Positions 36,929 to 50,525 are shown, counted from the first letter of the stretch. The stretch: 64,000 bases of DNA from Multifurca ochricompacta (GCA_022496185.1 WTXG01000054.1:124001-188000), one strand, 5' to 3'. The notes: a model not told the origin generated them from the letters alone. A program made the numbers and translations.

Positions 36929-39078
36929 AAAAAAAAAATCCCACTCGCCGAAACCGATATTTCGTCAAGGGAGTAAGCGTTTCAGCAGCCGCACAATTTA
37001 GCCTTTTGGAGGACTTGCTATACGTATACGTCCTCCTAAAAGCAATCCTGAGATATTGGAAGCAGGGTCATCGGAAAAACTGAAACTTTGAGCGACAATT
37101 GGCAGTCATGTGAGGATCCACGCACCAGACATTTACCAGTACAGGATCCAGGATCACCACGCAAAATGCGTCTGCAAGGATCGCCGCCACCGCCGCCACC
37201 TCCGCAAAGACCACCGATGAATAATCAGGCGTCTCCCAGTTTCCGGTAACGTGGAGTAGTGATTATGGCGCTTGCTAAAATTTATTTGGACTTCTCTTCA
37301 TTTTCCCCGGAGCTAAAAGGAGGTGTGCGTCCGTAAGTCACGCATGAACTACGTCGGAAGTAATTGACACACCTTGTGGCCGCTTCACCTCCAGGTCCCC
37401 CCTCCCCCCCTCCCCGTCCTCCTTTCCTATCTATGGATGACAACGCTATTTTTTTCCACCACTGCACACTAGGCCTGTCCATTTTAGAGATGCAATTCCA
37501 ATCGCGTGCCCTGATCGATCAAGGGGTGACGAAGCGTCTGTATGTCTGGGTCTGCTGCTCACCCGATGGACTCGGGGCCTTCCAGACAGATGACCCCTTG
37601 CTCTCGCAGTTGCTTCGCTAAGGAGACTGAAGAGCTCGATCCAACCCATATACGTCAGCATCATCAGACTTTAAGTTTTCCTTTCTTTCTCCGGAGAATC
37701 TCGTTCATTTGCACAGGTCACGCAAATCCCGTTGAATGCGCTCGCTAATCATAAAAAAAATAAAGGATGCCCCTAATGCGACCCTTCCCCACTCCCCTTC
37801 CCCCTTTATTACAGCAGACGTACCCATGGCTCTCCATCACTTTCCACGCATGGACTTTACGGGTGAGAGCATACAGGGATGTGTGACTGAACTTGGCAGA
37901 AAACACGCCGTGGCGGCCCATACATACCAATTTTGCTCCTTCATGTGACAGCTGTCCTTCAGAGTGGGCGTGAAGACTCTGTTCAAACAATAATCACGCA
38001 GAGTAGCCCTTGAAAGGTTACTGAATATGTTTTAATTTTCGTTCTGATGGTTGGGGCCGATGAGATGGAACCTTTGCGGATTTTAGGAGGGGTTTGGTTG
38101 AAGTGCCAGAACTAGACGTGAGTGAATGATGTTGAATGAACTGAACAGAACTGAACAGAACAAACATACACAGCCACACCCCGACCGTCGCTGGGAACCG
38201 CCAATTTTCGTTTCATATTATTTTCGAAATCCCCAAAAGTAGCGAAGCCATCAATTGCGGGTCAACTGAACTTCAGTACAGTATTGACTATCCCATGGTC
38301 TGCTTAGATCGGTTTGGTAGAAAATTGCTCTCGCTCCTAATCACCCACTGTGGCGCCGGCCGGCAACCTACACGACAACCAACCCTCTAGCACCCGGGTC
38401 TCAACTGCTCGCTCACACATATTTCATATGTCACATCAGCATGAAGCTCCCTCTTTTTTTTTTAACGTATACGTAAGTGTACGTACATATCCTTCTGCTC
38501 CCCAGCCATGAACTCTACAATTCGTTGCATTGATATTGAATCCTCGGACGCCGAGGAAAGAAAAAAACTGCCAGTTCGAAGGCACGACAGACGACGGAGA
38601 GATGAACTCACTACACAAGATAATCTCTCGAAACCTTGTGCTGCCGTTACGCAACCCGGGTAGCCTACTATTTGAATAGGTCTATCAGCGTCTGATATCT
38701 TCGCGGGTCACGATTAGTTCTTATGTCTTTTTAAAGAACGCTATTTGTACGTGGATGACGACTGCCGACTATCCTTGGTCAAAGCCCTGAACGCGAGCAT
38801 AAGTGGTTTTTAATAAAAGTCAAACGGCCCCCATGACGTGATACAAAAAGTTCACACAACAAGCAGAGCGGAGCGCGGAGCAGAAAACCTGTTCTGTTCT
38901 GTTTCGATCTAAGGCGGTTCCAGCGCCTGCTGGTACAATTTGGTTCCCCCGTGCTTGATGGTCTATTTGTAGCACAGAAGATAGAACAACAACAACCCAT
39001 TACCTACAGTACATTTGCGAGAAAGAAGTAAAGTACAACCAAGCACGCAAGCAACACTCCACAATCCAAAGCTGACAC
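36929..39078. other. Gene-poor stretch
   Basis: No exon could be supported. It contains CCGCCA triplets near 37180-37205 and an A/T run near 36930-36938. Confidence 0.4.
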
Positions 39079-41385
39079 CTACGAGGCCTCATAGTAATGG
39101 AGCACGCTGGCGGGGCTCGAAGGTACCTCTATGTCGTCTCCCTCACGGTGTGTGGGTTGTGTCCGTGAAACGGGGCTCTCAACCAGATGCCCTTGCCTTT
39201 CATCCGGCTTCGACTCTCCCTTCGGTGTCTTCGGTGAGCCGGGTTGTGGGTGCTGTGGGTGCTGTGCAGGCTGATTGGGTTGCGTGGGCTGCGTGGGTTG
39301 TATAGGTTGCACAGGTTGCACAGGTTGCGTAGGCTGTGCGGATAGTATGGTATGGTCTATATAATCCGCACCTACGGGAGTGAACACGTCAGATGAAAGG
39401 CGTGGTGACGCCAGGGGAAACTGTGGTCCGAGTCTGGACTATTTACGCGCTTGATCAAAGTCTCATCGATTGGAGGTAGTACGGGATCCGCGAATGGATT
39501 ACGTGGATCGAGGGCTTCGATGATAGCGCTAGGCACGGCCCCTTCGTGCTTGACGGGACCATTTATGCTCTTCTCTGGATCGGTGACGTTCTCGTATCTG
39601 CATACTGGTTCACTATAGTAATTATCGAATTCGCCGTCGGGAACCGCTGTCGATGCGAGAAGGAGCTGCGGGCTGGATATGAGGAACTTCGGTAGTATAG
39701 TGCGTGGGGGTAGAATGCGACGCGTGGTGGCGAAAAGGATGACATGAACAAGGCCTGGGGTTAAGGCGATTAGCAATTTAGAACAATTTAGACCCACAGA
39801 CGTACCACTCAAGAGGTAAATAAAATCGCTGAGAGACAAAGATATTAGGTGTGAAGGCTCAGCAGTACGGTGAATCGATCCACCTGAAAATAGTGACAGC
39901 GAAGGGAACTTCATGTCCTGTCCAGGCGGAAAAGCGACAACACGCAATTGGGAGGATCAGAATCGTGTAAGCGACCTGTAATATTCAGGTTAGGGAATAT
40001 GAATAGGCAGATTTATTGGACACATGCAGGGTACAACAGCATCTGGCGGGCTATCCTGTGCTCATACTTCTCAGTGCGCTCCTGGTCTGCAGAGGCAACA
40101 GATGTTAAAGGAGATTGAGAGCGAACAATCCCGCGCAATTTCAAGAACACGAGAGTGTAAAGGATGATTTCGAGCAGCGCTGAAATGAACATCTAGAGAT
40201 GTGTGTAAACGGTGTCAAGGTAAACAATTTTGCGAATACTCACGACCAAATAATCAAGACTGTAAACACACGATAAATTAGTGTTTGAGGAGCCTCGCTT
40301 TGTAATATACGCACCTGATGCGCTGTGCTTGGTAATTCGAAGTTATCCAACACCAATTGCCTGAGATCCGTCTGAGGGTATTCAATGAGTCCAGGAAAAG
40401 GCAAGAATAAGGCAACGAGTGCTCACAGTATGGACCGTGTCTGTCACTCTTGGCTGTTGCTGGACCAGCGATAACAATAGTACCAATGAGAGACCAGGTG
40501 CCAATCAAGGAAATCCACATCGAATAACGCTTGCTTGGGATACGAACAAAGAGGACCATGAAAGTGCGCATCGCAATGACCTATAGAAGGTTGGTATGAT
40601 AATATTTTCCCATTGAAACTCAGTAAACGTACCAGAGACCTGTCACAGAAAGGTCAGGGCAGAACTTTCACAGATGTTCCTAGGGACTTACCAGAGAGCG
40701 ATGCTGACATCCGCAATGTTCTTTATGACACCTGGAAAAGATGTGAGGGAAATCGGCACAACGAGCTCAAATATCTCTACCTTGGGCTGTGCACAGCGAA
40801 CCGTAGACCACAGCTTGGTCGCGCACCCAAGCCGAATTCATTATTGATCCAATCGCTGAGAAATGGCCAGAGAACGTTAGCAATGGTATCAAAAAGTAAC
40901 GATTACACGTGCGGTTCGCTCCGCCGCAGTGGAAAAGACTTTGCGATCCGCCCCCAGTCCACAGGTGAAACAACAGGAACGAACCTTGCAGTATATCGCT
41001 AACGAGAAGGGAGACGAAGTAGAAAACGACATGCGTCCGCACGAACATGTGTGGGTTCTTGACCATGCGTGTGTTAAACGCGGACATCTGCAGAAATATT
41101 CGGATGCAATGAATAAGAACACCAGATTGGAACGCACGGCTATCGCGAACAGCAGTCCAACAGCAGCAACCAAAGAAATACAAGACGCAACGACAAGTGC
41201 CTATTCTGGATGAGACAGGAGCATGGGCAGAGAAAAGGATATCCACAAACAATGACGGCTTTTGAATGCCCGTTCGTGTAGGTAGAGACTACAGGGAAGC
41301 TTGTGCCGTCCTTCAAGGGAAGTGTGAGGATCGTGTTGTCCTCACCAGAGGAATAAGGGATGGTGTTCAAGAAAGCGCCCGACAT
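39079..41385 (-). CDS. cAMP-receptor-like seven-helix G-protein-coupled receptor
   Basis: Fourteen exons: 41385-41251, 41200-41138, 41087-40985, 40855-40781, 40731-40692, 40639-40633, 40580-40427, 40360-40315, 40259-40244, 40192-40028, 39975-39944, 39883-39869, 39828-39806 and 39754-39079. All phases agree. A polar N-terminus (MSGAFLNTIPYSSGED) leads to TM1 (LVVASCISLVAAVGLLFAIA). FVRTHVVFYFVSLLVSDILQ and AIGSIMNSGW give TM2. LCTAQGVIKNIADVSIALWS and LVIAMRTFMVLFV give TM3. ISLIGTWSLIGTIVIAGPA, the WCWIT loop, MFISALLEIILYTLVFLKL and VAYTILILPIAW follow. This is the Dicty_CAR/Git3-like fungal class that senses nutrients through G-alpha. The cytoplasmic tail is a Gln-Pro repeat (QPTQPVQPVQPIQPTQPT). 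One base is missing near 39417 (C run) before that tail. The intron after exon 10 uses a GC donor. Confidence 0.8.
40633..40639 (-). other. 7-nt micro-exon in the GPCR gene
   Basis: The seven bases GTCTCTG lie between a CAG acceptor (intron starts GTAAGT) and a GTACGT donor (intron ends TATAG). Including them gives the family sequence ALWSLVIAMRTF across three exons. Skipping them breaks the frame. Confidence 0.75.
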
Positions 41386-42544
41386 CGTGGCCGTCGTGGC
41401 AGCACAGCTGCTTGTGTATACAAAAGCAAGGGATCAGTCTGAACAGCAGACCGCGAAACTTGAAAAGGTGAGGACCAGCCCCAGGTGAACGAACGGTGGT
41501 GGTGCAGAGGAAGGCCACGGACTGGCTTACAAGCAATGACTCTGCCTTGGTATAACTTGCGCTCAGGGCTGTACCTTGCTTTGAAATTGCCGTGGGAACG
41601 GCATGATCTGAGCCAACTAAGACAATGATAACAGCAGGTTGATCTCTCGGCTAGAATGATTGTCATGTGTGAGTTGATGGGAGGCATGGCGATAAGTAGC
41701 ATGATCGATCAGACACAAGATGATAGATAAAAAGGTGCGTGGGTTGGGTTTTGCCTGAAGAGAGCCGCCGCCACTGGCAACTCTAGCCGACTTCTGTCTG
41801 AAATTGTCACTACTCGATGCATTACCTCCCATCAGATATATAGACGTCGCAGAGGGAGCGGGGTCGACGGACAGGGGAATATGAGACGTCCAGTCCAAGA
41901 ATCGTTTCCGCGGGAACGATATGATGAGGTGAAGATGCATAACTCGCAACCCCAGGTACCGAATCATTCTTTTCATTCCAACAGGCAACTGGGGACATTC
42001 TGGGTCAACTGGACGTCTGGTCTCGTAGAGCCATAGGATTCCTATGATTCTGATCTAACTGAGCTCCGTGTTCAACCCATGAAAGGTATTCAACACGAGC
42101 TCGCGTTTAGATTAGGATTTGCTTTGCGAGCACGCAGTCTTCCATCACGAAGCACTCGCCAATCCGCACCGTAGTTAATGCCACGTGGGCAATGCGCTTA
42201 GTTTCTATTCTATTTTCTATTAATTAAAAGCCGCATCTCCGCGTACTTCACATACTGTGGTATCCCTCTCTTTGGTTATGTGAATAACAGAACAGAACAG
42301 AACAGAACAGAATTGTCACTAATAGGCAGTAGAGAGACAGCTAGCTGTGTAGACACTGGAAACGTCAGGAACAAATGCCCCAGATCAAAGATGCGCCGGG
42401 AACATTGACATGTGAATCCCTGCCAGTAACCATGTGAACCGCTGGAAAGGGCCAGAGATTTTCAGGTTCTCAGAAGAGTAATAAAGTGAGTGATAAAGCA
42501 AAGACGCAAGCACCTTGATAACCAACAAGAAACCACCAGGTCGA
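41386..42544. other. Intergenic region between GPCR and DUF6533 genes
   Basis: No exon chain is seen. A CAGAA pentamer array lies at 42287-42312. It should contain the GPCR promoter and the DUF6533 gene 3' end. Confidence 0.4.
42287..42312. repeat. CAGAA pentamer repeat
   Basis: Five perfect units. Similar ACAGAACAG units occur near 38145-38160 and 63566-63578. Confidence 0.75.
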
Positions 42545-43989
42545 TCACGTGGAATAGTACACGGACAGCTCGATAGCGTCCTTGTCACGGTTTACGCGGT
42601 TGGAGCCGGGTACTGCTAAGCTACGCAGGGTACTGTCTGAAGACGCCCAGTAGTTCAAGGATAATATGACACTTTCGTATTCACCATCGTCACGCTCGTC
42701 ATTTTGCTCGGACGAACGTATGTTTATCATCATGCGATTGATTCCCAGTGCCACCATGGCCCAGGAAAAGCTATTCAATGTCCAAGTCAGATGGAAGCCG
42801 AAGTTCTGGCTGGAAGGTAGTACATACAACACTGTGAGAGCAATCAGCTTCGGGTTGGTGGATAAGGAAAATACGACGTTCATCCCGCGAAGTAGGAGGA
42901 GGGCCTAAGGGTTGGTGAGCATACACGATGAATGTGTGGGATATTGTCTTCTACTCACAAGGAAGAATAACATTCCGTCCCGATGCAGAATCCGTACTAG
43001 TGGCCTTCCAGAGTGCCGCGGAAGCGAAAGTGCATTATATGTTGTGAGCGCAAGCACCGAAAACTCGAAAATCATCTAAAGGCCGTTTAAGGAGAGAACG
43101 AAAACCGGCATCCGATGAGTGCGCACTGGAGCTGCCCAGACAGCTGTGAGTGTTGGCGTTGTCTTCATCAAAACACAGATGTTGGCAACCGGACTCCACT
43201 CGATATAGGCTTAAGGAAGTGAGGTGAGGCACCTTTAGAGGGTAAGAGGGAAAAGGCGCCCTTACGCGCAAGGATGATCATGGAGGCAGTCATGCAGCCA
43301 GCGGACGTAAGGAAGCTCAAAAGCAAGATAGAGCTCAGCCAGAACACGACTCGCTTTCAGCGGTGAGAGGACTTTCACTATCTCAAAAAAATACGGAGAA
43401 GACATACAGGTGATTTGTTCCATAGTGTGACCACCTTCAAAAACGCCATAAGGTTGGCCGTGAGAATGGAGAACACGCCATAGGCTGACACTGTAAGCAG
43501 CACTCTTCGACAGCTACATTTCCATTAGGTGACAGCTACGCAAAAATCCATAAAAAACGTACTCCTGGGAAAGGGTCAGTATCGCAATACGCAATGACGC
43601 GAATTTACAGATAAGCTCACTTTACTATTGTACGTGTAACTAAACCCCGACATCTCTAAGTCCAGAGTTAAGCATCGGGGAAGCCAATTCACACAAAGCC
43701 AGAGCATACACACCGTTGGCAATTGCGAGAAGGCACACCTCGGTCAAGTAGCGATTGACTAAGAAAATCCACTTTATAAATGAAGAAGGCGCCTTCCAAA
43801 TCAGCCGAATCTCGTCGTCGAATGTCAAGACATGATCATATAGTACGACAACCGCCCCAGCAACTTTTCCATGCATCAACGCCAGCTTTTCTCTTTCATT
43901 AAGGATGAAGACCTACCAGTTATATTCCTAGCGATCGTAGCGATGTGTATTTCGCGCTCGATTTCATCGACCACGGAAGGTGGCAACAT
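42545..43989 (-). CDS. DUF6533 multi-pass membrane protein
   Basis: Exon 1 (43989-43917, MLPPSVVDEIEREIH) and exon 2 (43863-43739) join in phase and give the DUF6533 signature VVVLYDHVLTFDDEIRLIW followed by FLVNRYL. Further hydrophobic segments appear in order: AYGVFSILTANLMAFLKV, SSILLLSFLTSAGCMTASMI and LALLLLRGMNVVFSL. The last exon, 42904-42545, reads through NFGFHLTWTLNSFSWAMVAL and GINRMMINIRS to a polar tail. Middle exon borders (43735-42905) are only sketched, and one proposed intron there is just 30 nt. Such proteins are numerous in agaricomycetes and lack a known function. The location next to the GPCR may simply reflect a receptor-rich neighbourhood. Confidence 0.65.
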
Positions 43990-46900
43990 GGCCCAGCCCG
44001 TACGAGCTTGGCAAAACTGGGCCAAGTGAAAGAAAGAAAAAGAGTGATCGGGGTATATTTCGAGGTTGGGACGAGGAGTGTCAGTTCATTTTGAATGCTG
44101 AATGCTGCCTTGTTGCTCAGCCGATGATAGGAACTCCTATATGAAGCGAAAGATGAGGCAGATTATGAGGGTCAGAAGTCAGCCGATCCTCATACGAGAT
44201 GTTCAGTTCATCCTGATAACCTCCGACGGCAGACAATATATTTGGTAACGGCGGATAACGAACGGCATTCCCGCGGCTTGCGGTACGGCATGACGATGGC
44301 GACTAGATGGACAGATTACTAAGCCACGCAGTAATGCCTCGGGTCGAACGCAACACCCAACCTTTCACTTAACATTAAAACAATACAGCGACGAACCATG
44401 GGCTATTCATGAACATATACGCAGCTGTCCTTTATACACTTTCCGTAGATGCACATGCTCCTGATCATGCCACGAGACACGTTCTGGTGAACTAGTTAGG
44501 GGACCTCCTCTTCATCTGTACGTGCGAGAGTTATTCCTCTCACTACAATTCATTCGGGCCTGCCATTCGATAAGAGCAAACACAGACAGAACCTAAGTAT
44601 AACTGCTAACATCAAAAGGCCAAGGAAAAAGAAAAACACAACAGCAATGAAGAGCTCTGCCGACCGTCATTCGACGCGTATGCATCAAATGAACGTACAC
44701 CAGATTTTAACTTATTAGAGCCACCCCTAATATATGGTTTCCACTTTGCCACCGCTCCGAGGGACAAGCGTGCATGCCACTGTCGGGGTCGGACATATTG
44801 GATGACTGCCCAGCACACGTTCGTACTTTTTAGTAACTTACCATATTCTTGCGGAATGATCAGGTCATAAGACAGCAGATCATGTCACCATTCTGAGTGC
44901 TCCCGAGTTGTTTCCGCGACCGTGGACTCATCACTACTCGAATGAAAGCCAAATCTGATATGGTCTTCACCGGTCAACCAGCACCCAACGAACCAAGAAC
45001 CCAGAGTGCTCTCCGGACCCAAGGGTCGGCGGTATAAAAAGGGCTTTCCGCGGGCTCCAAGTTTTCCGAGTTTTCCCCCAGACCACCTGGCCTTCTGATG
45101 CTTGAGGACTATGATACAGCGTGCGGTATGCAGTTGCAGTACCAAGTCTGAGCTGCCGCGCGTGCTATACCCTAGTTGGCGAGTCAACAATGGACTTCGT
45201 CGCGTGCACGCACAGGACGCTAGGCTCTTAAAAGTATTCTACAATTCTAGACTTATCGCATACATTACAACATCGATGTAAATGGAAAGGTTCTGGAAAA
45301 CGGCGATACATGGGCCAACCTCCATGAAACCTTCTCAGAAGCTGAATTTTATAACAATCCAAGCCTCTTCGGACGAGGACGCAAGAAGTAGCCACGGTTT
45401 CCGCGCTCTAAGTTATGCCATGGCTTCGCCACCCCGGGGGCGACTGCCCCTGTCCCCTCTTCGTCATTGCGGGATAGAAAGGCAGCAGGAGGAGTGTTAA
45501 GCTGTCCTCAAAAAAATTGGTGTGAACGAGGGGGATTAGAATCCTCCTCCCACTGCCTTTGATCGAATACTGAGCTTTTGAAGGAGTTCATCAAGTTGAT
45601 CATAATTGTGAGTAGACGACTCTATCGCGTTCCGATTCTGGAACCTGGGCTCCTGTTTATCATCTGCGTAACGTGGTCTTCGGGGTGCCCGGTTCTGTGT
45701 GATGCAGATTCGGTAGAGATTTGGGCGATGCGACCATGGTGAACTCGGTCGCATTCCCATGGGGATGAAGAATCCTGATGACGAAGGATCCCACGAAAAA
45801 AAAGACATTTCTAGATCTTTCGTATGTCGACCCAGTCCTTCAACTGGCCTGGATACAAGCCATCGATTGATGCAGTGCGCGTAAGCCATCATGGATGATG
45901 TTTGGCATGATGCCCTTCGTCTAGGGAACGTGCCATCTGCCACCTGCCGCCAATTCGGAGGGGGTCGCCCGCGCGCATTGATAACGTTCAAGTCACTGAT
46001 TGGCCCTCACACGAGTCCTCGCTAATATGGCCCAATGTCACGCACAGCGAGGCGTGATAATTCAAAGCGATTTCGAGGGCGAGCAATCAATCGGCTCGCG
46101 AATCGTGATGCATAAGCCAAAGGTGAAGTTAGCTGGTACAAGCCGCTGTAGTAAGGGCCCGAAGGCTAGACTCTTGGGATTCAGCATCGTCCTTAAATGT
46201 TTATTTATTCATTTTAAAATCAACTTTAAATTGACGCGCTTGCAAGGCATCGCCTAAGTCGCGCGGTTACTGGGACAGTGGGTCCCCTAGCAACTACTGG
46301 ATGGTAAGAGGCCAAAACCCCCGAAGGAAAAAACCCCGGAGGGAAAAAATGTGATACGATCAGTAAATATGGTGGGCACAATCCACCACACCGCGTAGGT
46401 TTAGACCGTTCGAGACGAATCCAAGGGGAGGCCGTCTTACCTCTGCTAGACCTAATCCGGTTCTAGAGTCCTTATATGTTTGCTGTTTGAGTTTTGAGTT
46501 TGAGTTTGTACATACTTGAAGGGGGACATCACGTGGTCTCTGTCTTGTCAATGACCAGTAATTCGACTGATCCCCTCGGACTCCAGCATGTCAGGCTGCT
46601 CCCAACTAGCACGCCCAGATATCTTGGTCATGCATGGGCGCGTGGTGGAGTGATTGTCTTCGTTGGTAGCGCCGCATGGAGTTTGTGGCTACCAAGGATA
46701 ACCGCTGTGTCGGGTTGAGCGTACGCCACACTGAGTCGTTCACCACCCCCTGCAATTTGCACTTAGGCTGCCCATATTGTCATCCCCATGTTTCTTAACA
46801 TCCTGCGGGAGAAAGAGAGAGGTGTTTGAAGCCCAGAGAGGACTGGGACAGTTTTGGAAGTGGCGAACTCGATAAACAGCCACCAAAGGATCGTTCCACT

Positions 46901-48707
46901 TCGACGCCTCCCCCTCCCCAAGTCTCTCAACGATTCCCAACTCAGTATGAAATCCAGTCAGCCAGAGCAGGTAGCTTTCGTCACTGTCAATTGTCGTCAG
47001 GACTTTTCTGTGCGTGTCATGGTTCGTGGGTCTCTTTCCCACCAGCGATATCTGGATGTTTTTGGGCTGACGTTCTCGCTCTGTCGTCTTCGACGGTCGT
47101 CATGCGGTAGACTGATGAGCCATGTGGTATGGAGACGGTGTATTTGAGGTGCCAAAGGTTCGATAGTTGTAGCCGTAGCCGTAACCGTCTGTCAAGTTTC
47201 TGCATTGGATTAAATGTTCTATGGGTGTCTCTCTGTAGTGCCTACAGCGAGTGGTTAAGCTTTGTCACTTGGACATGTTCTAAAAAGATTTCGCATTGAC
47301 TCTTCCTGAGGTTCGTCTCTTATGTTCTTGCTCTCGCTGTCGTTTGCGATCCCTGGGCGGGATTATGGGTTTGTGGCAGTGACCGAACACGTGTGCTGGT
47401 TCACTATGGCTGTAACTTTCTCATGCACACGCGAGAGTGTTGTGAATGGCTCTCGCTCGATCCTATTAGCACTGCTTCAATGCTGCGCAATGCCAAATAG
47501 CTGTGCTGAAGACTGTGCGTAGTCCGAAGGGGAAGTATATAGGGAGGAGAATGGCATGAAAAAGGTTTGAAGCAAGAACGCCAGACTGTTAACGACGCAC
47601 GAGAACATTTAGAATGAAGATTCACGCTGAGAGTATGCGACACGCCAAACCTAGGTGATGATATGGTTATAGGTGAAAAGTTAGGGGATAGTTAACATAC
47701 ATAAGAGATGAAACAAGGTGCTGGCGCAAGTCATGTAATTCGTCGAAACCATACGGAAGAAACGCGTAATAAGCAGGAGTTGTGGATTTGAGTCATTTGT
47801 GAGTAGGAGGATAAAAAGTCTGGAACTTGTAAAGTTAGGGAGAGGTGATCATGCGTGAAAGACGAATCATGAGAAATGGAAGCGAGCCTGGAGATGCTAG
47901 TGGGAGGGAATGACAGAGCTGGAGGTTTGGTAGCGGACCACGTGATGCTGTTAATCCGTATCGTATATGTCGAACGAACAACTTATGGTTGTTCTATACC
48001 ACCTGTGCGTCTGTCTGTAAGCGGACGGACTGATGAGGTGCCAACTGGGTCGAATGGATTATACACTCCGCGGCAATTCCCAACATGTCATCATCCCCCG
48101 TGTCCGGACCACTGGCAGACAAACGCTGTGCGCACATCTTGTGCATGGGGACGATATTGCCGATATTTTAGGCGAGAAGAGAACATCGAACCATCCCTGC
48201 CCGCGGATTTATTCACATAATGAGGTACGGGTGCCCCATCACCATCTTTCCCCTTACAAATTTTGTTCTGATGGCAGCTTGTGGCATTTGAATATAATCG
48301 ACATCTTCTAACCCTGCCCTTTATCCATCAACAAATGATGGACGCGTGACCACAAAAGCAATTTGGTAGGTATTTTAGAGTGCGCAGCACATCCATCCAC
48401 ATATGCGAATTCAAATACCGATAAATTTCTTTTAGGCTGTTCAGCGTCCATCAGAACTCACACTGGTGTTCGAGGTTTCAATTATGGTTCACGTTGAAAG
48501 TATCCGCGATCACGTTATGTTGTCCCTGTCTGTCAGAGTGACCACAAATCCCTTGGTGCAAGTGAGATTTTAACTTCAAATCTACAATCCTACTAGTATA
48601 CCATGAAACCTCTTTGACCTTCCAGATTGCATTGAACATTTCCTCTAGGGGTCTTTCTTCTTTCGTTGGCAGCCTCTTCACTCACGAGAAGCGATTTCTC
48701 GCGTGAG
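43990..48707. other. Long gene-poor stretch
   Basis: About 4.7 kb without a gene I can support. Open frames at 45536-45991 (minus), 46000-46257 (plus) and 48033-48311 (plus) have no motif or splice context. An AAAACCCC-type imperfect repeat lies at 46314-46348. Confidence 0.4.
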
Positions 48708-50525
48708 CTAAATGTAGTCCTGTTCCCTCCTTATCCACAGACTCGGCAAGTGGCTCCAACCATCGCCTAGGACCACTCTCGCCTTCCTCGTCTCATCGTT
48801 GATACGTCCTTCCTCGGTCGCCTTCAACACGTACCTATGACCGCGCTGGAGCAAACGCTGAAACAGTGCCTCATACAAGGACAAATCATCTTCGATGAAC
48901 GGGAACGTGTCCGGCAACAATCCCGCACGCCAGATATCATAGGAAATGAAGACCATTCGGATGACCGACGGCGCCTGCCACACGTCTTGACCGAAAAATA
49001 GGCCGATGCTAAACGGATTTATCTCGTCAAACGGAGTGTTGTCGATACGACACCGGAACCTTTCCGTTCTTGACCTTGACGAGAAATGCTGTCACCGATT
49101 TCGTGAAAGGTTTTGATTCGTCAAACAAACAGGTATCAACGCCACATTGACCATCGACGAGCAACAACATGGCCCCTCGTGCATTGAATTTCCAGAGATG
49201 GCAGACATTGATCCCGTAAGGGTCTCTGACCCTAATGGCGTGGTTGCACCAGATGCCGTAGCCCTCGAAATCGCCTATAAATGACTGTCTATCGTTTGCC
49301 CATTGAATATGGGTTGGCTTGGCATTTTCAGTATATTGTATGCGGACGCAAGGATTCCATAAAGGCGTTGACGGATATCCATCTCTCTCGGGACGGCGCA
49401 CGGCGCGCCTGCATGACGATGACCGCCGCAATTAGCTCGCCGTTGGCCAAGGTCGACGCAATCCAGGTACCAATTTTGCGCCGGGCAATGCACGAGTTTC
49501 ACTATTGAATTATCCATATCAATTTTGGCGGCCTCATCTAGATACGATTCCGATCCAGCGACGGCGATCAAATTCTCGAATCCAGTGGTTCTTGCGACGC
49601 TCAGTCGCAGGTGGCGGTCAGCCAGAGTACGTGTCACGTCAAGAGCGGTCGAGTCAGTAAGGTTCAAGTCCAGAGCGAAAGGAACTGAAACGCAGGCGAG
49701 TGCCCCAACTGTCCACTCCCTACATGAATGCCAAACTTGAAGTCAGATGCACTTCATAAGGGAGGATGAGATGACACAAACACCAGATGAAATCTTCCCT
49801 CTCTTGAAATGAATAGCGAGAAGGTCGATGAGCAGATGCAAACCTGCGGCAGTTCCGACAACACTGTCCATGGGCCAGCGTCCTTCATTTATGAGGAATC
49901 TCGTGGCCTCGCCAAAAGCTAGGATAATCAGTAGTTGCCGCTGCCCTTGTGAAGGGATCCAAGTACCTCTGGGACCAACAAACTGACAAAGTTTGCTTCC
50001 CGCAGTGAGCATGTCTTGGAGGTCATCCGTCTTTTTTTCCACGACTCCATGAACTTGAGAGATGGGACATAATTACGAAATGGTAAAAACTAGGAAGACC
50101 CACCTCAGTGGCCATGTTGACCGCCTTATCGAAGTTTTCACAATAGGCATTCGCCAGCATCTCGTGGCGCAACTTGACAAGCAACGCTTGCTTGTTTCGC
50201 TCAGATCGAGACAGATGGCGGGTAGCATTTGCCAATGTTGGTAGCGCAAGAATGTTTGCAGTGGCAAGGTGGCTAACCTGTATTTGTCACCTGAACCATG
50301 CTCTAACAGCCGCTCAGACTCGATATCGACCAGACAGTTACGCGTGACGGTCAGAAGCGAATAAAAGAGACCACGAAGCCGTTGCCTGGCAATATTGTGA
50401 TTCGAAAAGACAGCGTTCCAACGCAACCAATGACACAGATTTAGATCATAAGGTGGAAACCTTTTTGGTATAAGAACACCCGAAGAAGAAGAGGACTGTG
50501 GAATCTTCCAGATGTGCGCAAACAC
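48708..50525 (-). CDS. Hypothetical multi-exon protein, not recognised
   Basis: Several coding-like blocks follow each other on the minus strand: NATRHLSRSERNKQALLVKL with HEMLANAYCENFDKAVNMAT; EKKTDDLQDMLTAGSKLCQF; FGEATRFLINEGRWPMDSVV; ALDLNLTDSTALDVTRTLAD with SYLDEAAKIDMDNSIVKLV; NDRQSFIGDFEGYGIWCNHA; and NPFSIGLFFGQDVWQAPSVI running to IRREQDYI and stop at 48708. GT-AG introns of 50-100 nt connect most in phase, for example 50104-50055 and 49974-49918 by eye. A frame change near 49040-49050 has no clean intron. The upstream limit is uncertain. I recognise no domain. Confidence 0.45.

Noticed and set aside
45536..45991. 151-residue minus-strand open frame
   Set aside because: No motif, no start context and no splice partners; composition does not stand out from random frames.
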